From: Verrucomicrobiota bacterium
Lineage (GTDB): Bacteria; Verrucomicrobiota; Verrucomicrobiia; Opitutales; Seribacteraceae
Reading direction: 5' to 3'
DNA length: 38,446 nucleotides
Assembly (NCBI GenBank): GCA_028343845.1
Contig: JAOLZO010000024.1
Location: 1-38,446, forward strand
Part shown: piece after piece, positions 26,540-36,400 of the stretch
How the letters are laid out: each line of letters starts with the position of its first letter
Position numbering within the stretch: position 1 is the stretch's first letter
Notes under the pieces: model-generated
Databases searched by the model: none
Seen by the model: the letters and a program-made list of their open reading frames with translations, nothing else
What the model was told of the DNA's origin: nothing
Position numbers and translations under genes: made by a program

Positions 26540-26797
26540 CGCAGGAAAATTAGCTTATCCAGAGATGCGGAGTATTGTCCGACCCGATTACTTTCCACCG
26601 AAAACTCGCGTTTATTGACGTTATTTGGCAAAGAAAGACCGTGCTTGGGAGACCTACGGTCAAAAACAGTTTTTTCAAAGCCTGAAGGGGAACCATTTTG
26701 GGAACGTTATTGGATTGACCCGAGAGGATGTTTCTATGGAATTGAGCTTTTCAATTATTTGATTTATATTTGATTCAAAGCCCCGCCCGCCACCTCA
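26540..26797 (+). other. Gap before the secretin gene, with open in-frame continuation
   Basis: A 258-base gap. The reading frame of the upstream gene stays open past its TAA to a TGA at 26771-26773. The only start-like codon in the better part is TTG at 26615, which would give 52 residues including FWERYWIDPRGCFYGIELF. No ribosome binding site precedes it and no family is recognised. A candidate promoter lies at its 3' end. Confidence 0.35.
26742..26770 (+). promoter_or_regulatory. Candidate sigma-70-like promoter for the secretin gene
   Basis: TTGAGC (26742-26747), 17-base spacer, TATATT (26765-26770). Transcription would begin near 26777, about 20 bases before the secretin ATG. This gives the secretin, and perhaps the giant gene after it, a transcript of its own within the cluster. 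It is pattern evidence only. Confidence 0.4.
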
Positions 26798-29700
26798 ATG
26801 TCCAAGACCAAACCATACGTCCGAGTTTTCTTAGTCACGCTCGTATTTCTCGTTAATGTCGAGCTCGGATGGTCTCAAAACCCTGACGCAAACAACGCTT
26901 CGGGGGTCATTTCCCCAATTTTGGGAGAAGTCCCTGCCGCCACTCTACCGGAACCAACCAATAGTGTTGTGCCCGAACAAGCAACGCCACCAGAAATTCA
27001 ACCTGTTTCCGACCCCACGACCATATATAACTTGGGACCTGATACAAACCTCATCCGCCTGCTGGATGACATTCGTGACTTGGCAAAGAACGGGGAACTG
27101 GACTCTGCCCAATCCCTTGCTGCTCGCGCTTTGGAGAAAATAGGTAGAACGGAAGAAAACAGCTTTTATCTCCGGCAAATACGCAAGGAGGAAACTCAAC
27201 TCTATTTCAGGCGAGCCAATCAAGCTATGCGTGATGAGAATTATTCTTTGGCCAGCCAGCTTCTTGCCAGATACAAGGAAAACGTCAATGATGACTTGGA
27301 GGAGCGCAAACAAAAGCGGGAAATCCTCTTGGAAAACAAAGGTAACAAGGATGTTTCCCTTGTTGGAAAACTTGTCGAGGAATTGGATCAGGCCAAGAAG
27401 GATCTTGCGGAGATTCGTGCGAAGGCTGGCTTGCCTGAGGACGATGCAAAACCTGATTTCGAACGCTTGATGGAGGCCGAAAAGGTAAAGATGTCTTCAG
27501 CTATGAGAAGGGGCGAACAGTTACTGTCCAAGGCGAGAAAGGATGCCAATGACGGACAGTATGACCTCGCCATAAACCAAGTAGATGAAGCATTGGGAAT
27601 CCTGCCGGCAAATGTTTCCAGTATCGCCTTGATCAGCGATCTCTACAAAACCAAGCAACAGGTTACCTGGTACAAGATGGGGGAGGCTATGCTCAAGGGT
27701 CAGGTAGGAGAGGTTCAAGGTCTGGTCGTGGAATACCAGGAAGTGGAAGATGCTCGAAGAAAAGCAGAGGCCGAAACGTTGGGTATCGATGAGGAACTGG
27801 ACTTTGACGCGGAGATGGAAAAAGCCCGCCAAAAATCCGAGGAACAAGCCGAATTGGCTGAGGAAATGTTGGCGGCTGCAAGGGGAGACATAAAGAAGAA
27901 AGAATATGAAAAGGCGGACAAAGCCCTTTTCAAAATAAAGAATTATTTGGAGCCAAATACCAGAACTTGGCCAATTATTCTTCAGGCATCGCTGCTAAAG
28001 AACGAGATTAATTTGGAAAAGGCCGAAGATGCCCGCAAGGAAAAGAATTGGGATTTGGCAAATCAGTATTTGGACGAGTATCGAAAGGGTTTTTACCAAG
28101 ATCGCGATATTCAGGGAGATACACTGTCCTTTAATCGTCCGGGGCTTAAGGCCACGAAGGGTGAGGGTGCAATGGAGCAGGAATTGGGCAAAGGGAATCG
28201 CATGGAAGACCGAATCAAGAAGGACAAGGCCAACCCCTACCGACGTGACATAACCGAGTTCAGCCCGGAATGGAGAACGGCCAGAGAGGAATTAAATGAA
28301 CTCCTTATGCGTGCCAAGGTACAGTTCATTAACGGCGACCTTACCGGAGCCACCGAAACCTACCGAACGATCGAGACACGTTTTTCCGACAACTACGAAG
28401 CCAAGGAAATGCTTAGGAGAATTGCCACCATGAGGCAGGAGGAAAGCTACTTGGGCTACCTGAAGACGAGGCAGGAAATGCTAGAGGAAATTGAGCGCGA
28501 ATGGGAGAGACCGAAGGTTTTCGATCGCCAGATAGATGAAGTCGAAAAAGTTAAGGAAGGAGCGAACAAATTAGAAGAAAAGCTTAAGATCATTCAAATC
28601 CCCGGAGTTCAGTTCTTCGAGTCCCCGATGGATGAAGTTATGCAAACGCTCCAATTGCAGGCGCAAAGATTTGACTTAACGGAACCCGACCCAGCCAAAA
28701 AAGGCGTTAACATCATTACCATTAAAGATGATGACGAACCGTTTCCGAACGTTACCATTACCTTGAATTCCATGTCCCTCGGACAATTGATTCAGTTCAT
28801 TACGGAGTCGAAAAATTGGACTTACGATGTCCGGGCAGATGCAATCGTAGTGTCCAAGACAGGAGGGATCAGCGGACGACAAAGGCTTATGGAAACCGAG
28901 TTCTACGAACTTACTCAAGGGACCATCAACCGGATGACCGGAGGAGGTGCTGGAGCTGGTGGCGGAGGCGGTGATCCGTTCGCTCAACCTGGCGGAGGCG
29001 GAGGCGGAGGCGGAGGTGATGATCAAGGGGCAAAGATTAAGCAATTTTTGGAAGGAGCCGGCATTCCGTTTGACGATACCAAGGGCCATAAGTTCGTATT
29101 CGACGGCTTCCAAATGATCGTTACGCACGAAAGGCGCTCTTTGGATTTGATCGAGAGAATTCTCGAAAGACTGGATGCCGACTCAAGCAGGCAAGTTGAA
29201 ATCGAAACCAAATTTCTGGAAGTTCAAGAGGGAGCGCTGGACGAGATAAGTTTTGATTGGCAATTCAGTTGGGGTAATCCGCGATATGCGGTTGATCCTG
29301 CTTCGGGAAACCCCGTAATTGACTCAACCGGACGCCCCAGGATTTCCTTTGACAAAACCTTCACGGGCAATACCCGGACCTTGGCTTCGGCCCATTCTCC
29401 TACAGGCATGTCAAGGGATACGATCATTAGCATACCGGATAACCCCGATGCCAGCTTGAGCCTGCCCAACCCTGTGCCCAGTCTTCCTGGAAAAATAGGA
29501 ATAGGGGAGGGCGTGAGCCCGTTGATAAACGCGTATTCGGACTCGCTTAGCATGGGGGGAGCCGGTGGTAGCATGATATTGGGTGGGTCACAAGCCAACT
29601 TGCTTATAAGCGCTCTTAAGAGAAAGCAGGGAACGGATCTGCTCAGCGCCCCAAGGATAACCGTCATGGACGGACAGCCTGCCCAGATTACCATTGCTCA

Positions 29701-30406
29701 GGAATTTATCTATCCAACCGACTACCAACCTGCCCCCGCACCTGTTGTGGGAGGAGGAGGAGGCAACAATAACCAAGGTGGTGCTGGGCTGGGTGGAGCG
29801 ATTCAGATACAATCGGCGATTCCTCAGTTTGACACGGTAGCACCCGACGACGAGCAACCGGGCTTTCGTGAAGTCGGAGTCGTCTTGGACGTTACCCCAA
29901 GGATTGAGAAGTACAATTCAATTGCATTGGAGCTCAATCCGAAGGTAACCGAATTTGATGGGTTTATCGAATACGGCGGACAACAGGCCATGATTGGTAC
30001 CTCACAGGTAGGTGCCCCGCCAATGGTCATTCAACCATCCGGCATTCTCATGCCCATTTTCTCGGTTCGGAAAGTAAACACCTCGGTGACCATATTTGAT
30101 GGCGCGACCGTGATCATAGGTGGATTGACCAGGGAAGAAGTGAAGACCGTGAACGACAAAATCCCGGTACTGGGAAACATACCATTGCTTGGACGCCTCT
30201 TCCAGTCCTCCGCGGAAAGTTATCAAAAAAGAAACCTCCTGATTTTCGTGAGCGCAAGCATTGTCTCCAGAGGGGGGTCGCCCGTGCGTGAGGTCATTCA
30301 GAATATCAGTCCGCAATCCATTTTCAAAGATCCTGTAATCATGACACCAACAGGAACCATTCGCAGAGTTTTCAAAGGAGAAAAGACAGGGCCCGCCAAT
30401 CCATAA
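26798..30406 (+). CDS. Very large secretin (Amuc_1098/PilQ-like outer-membrane channel)
   Basis: A 1202-residue secretin forming the outer-membrane gate of a type IV pilus-like or type II-like system. A signal peptide (about 1-26, ending ELGWSQ) is followed by a long helical, TPR-like region of about 75-560 with repeated A/E/K-rich helices. An STN-like N-domain is at about 599-690 (PGVQFFESPMDEVMQTL, MSLGQLIQFITESKNW). A Gly-rich stretch sits near 715-745 and a second one near 981-1000, probably flexible loops. The secretin core at about 1020-1145 has VGVVLDVTPRIEKYN, VTIFDGATVIIGGL and the closing VPVLGNIPLLGRLF-type motif (here IPVLGNIPLLGRLF). The helical front half is far larger than in PilQ (about 700 residues) and fits the Akkermansia protein. 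A giant protease gene starts 53 bases after the stop. Confidence 0.92.
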   Translation: MSKTKPYVRVFLVTLVFLVNVELGWSQNPDANNASGVISPILGEVPAATLPEPTNSVVPEQATPPEIQPVSDPTTIYNLGPDTNLIRLLDDIRDLAKNGELDSAQSLAARALEKIGRTEENSFYLRQIRKEETQLYFRRANQAMRDENYSLASQLLARYKENVNDDLEERKQKREILLENKGNKDVSLVGKLVEELDQAKKDLAEIRAKAGLPEDDAKPDFERLMEAEKVKMSSAMRRGEQLLSKARKDANDGQYDLAINQVDEALGILPANVSSIALISDLYKTKQQVTWYKMGEAMLKGQVGEVQGLVVEYQEVEDARRKAEAETLGIDEELDFDAEMEKARQKSEEQAELAEEMLAAARGDIKKKEYEKADKALFKIKNYLEPNTRTWPIILQASLLKNEINLEKAEDARKEKNWDLANQYLDEYRKGFYQDRDIQGDTLSFNRPGLKATKGEGAMEQELGKGNRMEDRIKKDKANPYRRDITEFSPEWRTAREELNELLMRAKVQFINGDLTGATETYRTIETRFSDNYEAKEMLRRIATMRQEESYLGYLKTRQEMLEEIEREWERPKVFDRQIDEVEKVKEGANKLEEKLKIIQIPGVQFFESPMDEVMQTLQLQAQRFDLTEPDPAKKGVNIITIKDDDEPFPNVTITLNSMSLGQLIQFITESKNWTYDVRADAIVVSKTGGISGRQRLMETEFYELTQGTINRMTGGGAGAGGGGGDPFAQPGGGGGGGGGDDQGAKIKQFLEGAGIPFDDTKGHKFVFDGFQMIVTHERRSLDLIERILERLDADSSRQVEIETKFLEVQEGALDEISFDWQFSWGNPRYAVDPASGNPVIDSTGRPRISFDKTFTGNTRTLASAHSPTGMSRDTIISIPDNPDASLSLPNPVPSLPGKIGIGEGVSPLINAYSDSLSMGGAGGSMILGGSQANLLISALKRKQGTDLLSAPRITVMDGQPAQITIAQEFIYPTDYQPAPAPVVGGGGGNNNQGGAGLGGAIQIQSAIPQFDTVAPDDEQPGFREVGVVLDVTPRIEKYNSIALELNPKVTEFDGFIEYGGQQAMIGTSQVGAPPMVIQPSGILMPIFSVRKVNTSVTIFDGATVIIGGLTREEVKTVNDKIPVLGNIPLLGRLFQSSAESYQKRNLLIFVSASIVSRGGSPVREVIQNISPQSIFKDPVIMTPTGTIRRVFKGEKTGPANP

Positions 30407-30459
30407 AAGAGCGAATCAAAACCATTTGCAAAACCCACTCATTTGAAATAGATTAAAAA

Positions 30460-33400
30460 GTGTCTGTCTTTCCCTCAAGCAAACTCATCAAATCTCATTT
30501 TTTGAGAAAGTTTGTTTTGGTTTTAAAATATACTTTCGCACCAATCGTATTGTTCGTAGCTATATTTTATAACTCGAGAAACCCGGACGAAAAAGGCTCA
30601 TCACCCAAAGGCCATCAAGCCGAATCAATAGAAGTGTCGAGCAAGGAAAGTGCCGATGCTGCCCTCATAGACTCAAGTCTCTCAAGTGCTCACCCTCTCC
30701 CAAAGAACCAGTCTGACGAATGGTGTGAACCCGAAATAAATGCGGCTTTGGCTCAGGACCCCGTCTTTGAGCAGTTTTCAGCATGGGTGGACCAATACGA
30801 TAAGCGCGGATGCTTAACTGCGTCAGATTGCCTCAGTCATGACCCGCGCAGACATTTGGAACAGCTTAGTCTGGGAATCAAGCTTTCGCGCGCGAGATCC
30901 AAGGTTCTTCATCAGTTAATTCAATCCGACCCGAGCACTGCACTTTCCCTTGCTTTCCCTCTTGAGCGTATTGCCAACCTCCCTGACAAAATCAAGGAGA
31001 ACATGGAAGTTTGGCATAGTGCAAAAGCCAATTTAAAGGCTATACACACTTGCTTTCACCCGGGTTCAACCAAGGGGCAAGTGAAGAGATGGGCAACATT
31101 ACCAAATGGAGAAACCTATCGTGCATATACATATGGAAAACGAGAATTTATCCCGAGTCTTGTTGATGTTCCGATAACGGGAATTTCCCTAAACGAAAAC
31201 TTGGCCATTTCGGAAATACCTTACCGAATCGTCTCTGAAATAGAGGAGGATCGCCTTTTGATTGAATACGCAGGCAATGAATTGAAAATCGACAAACTTA
31301 ACGGCATAAAAAGTTTAGATCGTCGTTTGCGTCAGGCGGAACACGAGGCGATCAGAACCGGTCGTTTCCAGTCTCCATTAATTGCTTCCAGTTTAGGCGG
31401 TGGAACAAATTTAAATGAGCTGAGATACGAGCTTATAACCACACCGATGACTTGGGATGACGCAAACCTTAATGCATCTCTCAGATCAGGGCGACTAGTG
31501 TCGATATCCTCCGCGGTCGAAAACAACATTGTTTACCAGTTGCTCAAGGATGCCGCCGCTTTTGGTATTTTGCCCGACAACAGTCAATTGACCCAACTTG
31601 CCTGGATAGGAGCCACAGATTTCGAAGATCAAAACGGAACCTACTTTGATAAAGACACAAATCAAACCATGACTCTGGAACTCAATGCAACAGAGGGAAA
31701 CTGGTTTTGGCTTAGCGGTAATGACATAAACTCATCTTCTTATCAAAATTGGGAAGGGGGAGTCACTCCCGTCAACCCCAACGAGGACTTTGCCGCAATA
31801 AACTGGAGTACTTCAGCGGGAAAATGGAATGATATTAATTCAAGTTACCGGCTCCCTTTCGTTGTAGAGTATGAAGTGGACTTAACCCCTGTTCCATCAG
31901 CCCATTTATACGGGAAAAGAAAGGTTCTGATAATCCCTGCTCGCTTTAGTGATGAAGGAAATAATTTTACAGGCTCGTCAAGTAATCCCCTTGACCCCTT
32001 CGGAAATCCGATCAACGGAACTTCAGGCGAGGATTCTTTCGAGCCTATGAACCGGACTGATCTCGCTGCCGTTATGGATCAGGTCCGTGCGTTTTATCTT
32101 CGAAACTCCGATGGAACGTTTCAGCTTGAATCCGTTATTACACCTACAGTCAGCATGACTCTACCCAAGTGGGCTCGAGTGGCTGCAGGCACTGCGGATG
32201 CTGTAGACAACAGAATCTTTGATAGCACGGGGTTAACGTATTGGTCTGAAGAGATAGACTATGGCGATGGCAAGGAAATAGGGGTAGTAGGTGAGGCTGC
32301 CAAGCTCGCAGCTGCACAAGTTGCTAGAAATTTTGACTTTGCAGGCCCAGCATTCCAAGGCGTTCTAAGTGCAGAAATTACATCTCCATTCGGCAATTTT
32401 GAAACTACCCCAAGAGTTATTTTTTCTGGAGGTGACGTAAACGTCACCTCTGGAATCAACGACCCCAACTTCGAACCTGCCCAAGCCCGCGCACTAGTTA
32501 ATGCAAACGGACAACTTACTGAAATACAGATAGTTGACCCCGGGGCGTTTTACCATTCTACCCCCACCATCTACTTGGATGGCCACCCAACTCCGGTTAC
32601 GGCCAATATCACCATGGGGCGGACAGTAGTCTCGTGGGTTGTTCTTTCAACAACTGGCAACGGAGGGTTGGGTGTGGTTGGCGGGCCGGGTTCGCATGTG
32701 AATGTTCCTGCCGGCGCAGGTGTGGTTGCTCATGAATTGGGTCATAATTTCGGCCTATGGCATTCGAACCGCTATCTTTCCGCAGGCCTAAGACCGAACA
32801 GCGACGAGGGAGAGGCAATCGATTATGGAAACCCCTACTCATTAATGGGCTCGGGTGGCATAAGCGGAGATCTTACAGTGCCAAGCAAAGTTTTTCTCAA
32901 GGATATCGGACATTTCGGACTAAAAGGCGGAACGGGAGCAAACAATGCCACGGATGTAGCTCACCTGATTGAACCAAATGCAATTGCGACCAGTCTGCTA
33001 AAAGAGGTTAATTCCACAAGCCCCAACACCTTTAGAATATACCGTCATAATTATGGCTCTGCGCCCTACCCGCTCAGAACAGGCCTCTTTACGGTAAAGA
33101 TTCCAACAGCCTCTGAACCCCAAGGCCTATCTTCCAAATTACCTTTGACGCTTCTAATCGGAGGACCGGGCGAGGGAGCCGCAGGAACGCTGGAAAACAA
33201 TGGCACTGATTACCAGTTGTTTATTTCCTCTGCAGGAAAAGGCTATTCTGAAGCTCCCATAATACAGGTGCTTGATACGGATAATAAATCGATCCTCCTG
33301 AATTTAGACCAAAGGTGGATTTTGGAACGTGCCGGCACTTCGAATACTGCATATTTTCAGACTGACTTAAGGGACTTTTCTCAAACCGCCCATCGTGGTT

Positions 33401-36400
33401 TGCGCGGAGTTGAAATACCTGCCTCAGAATATGTTCCTCGGGGGCCTGATGCAGAAAGCCCATATGGTTCCTACTGGGCATCCTATCGAGACGATAACAA
33501 AACCAACGACAATGGCTTGATTATCACCAATGCGACAACGCAGGGTTTTGGTACTAGCGAGAATGCTCTTATAGACACCACACCATCAACCCAAGGCGTA
33601 TTTAGCGATGCCTTCCTCCTTCTTGGTCGAACATTTTCTGATTACGAGGCCGATTCCCATATCACCCCTGTCCGGCGGGGCGGGATTGCGCCCATGACCT
33701 ATATTGAGGCAGTCGTGAATGTCGGCACCGTCGGAAATGGTTCGGCCATTGCACCAAATTTTGAGCTACAAGTCAGTAATTCAAACCCCGTGATAGACGA
33801 ATTGATTACGATATCGGTTTACCCTGCAAGTGGTAATGTAAGCGACTACGCTTATTCATGGTATCAGGACGAAATCCCTTTGGATGCAGCGGCTTATCTA
33901 AACAAAAGAACTATTCAGTTAAGGTATTCCACCGTTGGCATGAGAATCCTAAAGGTGGTTGTTTCGGATATGAGAGGAGGAATCTCTTCTCAGAACATAA
34001 CCCTGCGTATCGGTACACCAGCCGAATCCAGCCAAACGCTCGTATCCGGCCAAGTTCTCTCTTCGGGTCGCCCCGTTCAGGGAGCCAAGGTTCTAATCTC
34101 GAAAGCGAATGTGATTGAACATACAGTGAGTGCGTTGGGCAGTCTCGAAGAATCGCGTTTCCCATCTCACTTCTCGAATAATCAGGTTTTTGCGATCGAT
34201 GGCGTAGAGGGTAAAAGGCTCGAGGTGAACCGTGGTGAAATTCACCGCTTATATTTCGATTATTCTGTCGATAAATTGCCGATGGCCTTTTTCGAACGAC
34301 CTGACCATGCACCGGCAGAAGTAAAATTGAACCTTCTTCTTACACCAATTCTCGATTTTGGTGGAGACGGCTATAAAGAACCCCCGCTCGTGACATTGAA
34401 GGGAGGGTCTATGTTTGATACCCACTTCTCCAATACCGTAACTACAATTTACGATTACCAGAATCAACCTTATGGGCCCAATGGCACCTTGATCACTCCT
34501 CCCTCGGCAAAGTCCTTGCTGATGGATACGAATATCACGAAGATAGTTGTTCGTCCCACAAGCTCGGACCCCGAAACAGGGCTCTTCGTGCATTATGGAG
34601 GTACCGGCCAAAGTCGCTACAATCGTCCTACTGTCAGTGTATTGAGATCCAGCTATTGGGAGGATTACAGCGAACCCAACGCCTCTGCAATTGCCTATGT
34701 TGATGGCGTAGGCACGATCCAGGTCACTTCCTCGGGAAGTGGCTATCCCGAAAGGCCAAGCCTTGTGGTCTTCGGAGCTGGACAGGATGCAAACGTTACC
34801 ATTTCCACAAAGGCCACAACTTCCGCCCAGAAGAAATCACAAATTTTAGACAGGGTAAGCATTTCGGACCAAGGAATTGGGTTTGACCCCAATTCAACCC
34901 ATGCCATTGCCCTTTATCCCACGGATCCTTTTTTATACTTTTCATTTAACCAAGACGAAAGTCTGTTAGCCGACAACGCTCGCTATAAGCCGACATCTGG
35001 TTTTAACAACCGAATCGAAACGAACTTCAAGAGCTATTGGCAGATGGACGAAGAGAATGCTACCTCTTTCGATAACAACCTTAGCGCGACAAATAATCTT
35101 ATCATTTCCCCTGCTGGATCCGACCCCTCAACACGCTCCAAATGGGGACTCAAAAACAAGGCGATCGAGCTACTGGTAGGTGACTCGATTACTGGAACTG
35201 CAGTATTTGGGGCCGAGAATACCCTGTCTTTTTGGTTTCGTCCATCCACCGCAGGATCCAACATCAGTTTGACCTCCGCCACCTTTTCACTAGCTGCCAC
35301 TTTTCCAGGCACCGTAAACGTAAATGGAGTCTCTCTCGAAACCAGTCCCGCAGTCGAACAGTGGTCGCACTTGGCCCTTTGCGATGACGGATCTGATATC
35401 AAGGTATTTCTCAATGGTAAGGAAGTGGGCTCAAGGGCGACCACCTTCGCTGCTGATCTTGTGATCAGCGGTGCCCAATTTCTTCTAGACGAGGTCATGA
35501 TCTATGATCGCGTTCTCAACCCTTTCGAAATCAAATACTTGTCGGGAAGACTCTACCTCGATCTTTCGGGAAATAAATATCATGGCGTACCTATGGGTTT
35601 GGGTTTTGAGATGGAATCCACATCCGATGCAGGCAATGTTTCAAGCGGCGCTTTCGATCCGATAAAGAAGGACGGCTTAGGTCGCGCCATTGACCTGAAT
35701 GGATCCCGTTATGTGGATTTGTCACCGAATCTAAAAGCCCTGTCCGCACTGGACAAGGGGTCCGTCTCAGTTTGGTTAAAGCCTACTACATCCCAGGAAA
35801 TGACGATCCTTTCCGCGGCAAACGCTGACAAGAATAATTCCTATTATCGTCTCTTTGTAAGAGACAACGGAACCGTCAGGCAGGAGTTGTTCAACGACGG
35901 GACGGAACTAAGCAAGGTTTCAACCGATGCCTCCGTAGATCTGAGCGATGGCACTTGGCACCATTTGGTCGTTCTCATAGACGATGCCGGTGTAAATTAT
36001 TATATAGATGGACAATCCATTAGCCCGGTCGTTGCAGGAGCAAACGACCGAGCTTTCTTCACAGACATAGACGGCCTCAACCATATTTCCTTGGGCTATC
36101 ATCAAACCAGTGACGTTAACGCCACCAATTACTTCAATGGCCAACTCGATGAGCTTATGATTTACAAGCGGGTCTTGACCGAAGCGGAAATCAAATATCT
36201 CTACGGACTTGGTAATGACACTAAAGTTGAGCGCGGCACATTGACTCCTTTCGTAGACGCAATAGGTACTGTTGCTCTTACCGATCTTTCCGGTGTTCCG
36301 ACACCCGGAGCCGGCTACAAGGAACTGCCCGAAATTCGCTTCTATTATGCCGATCCATCTCACTTTACGACGGAGGCCATCGGATCGGCCGAGCTAAGCC

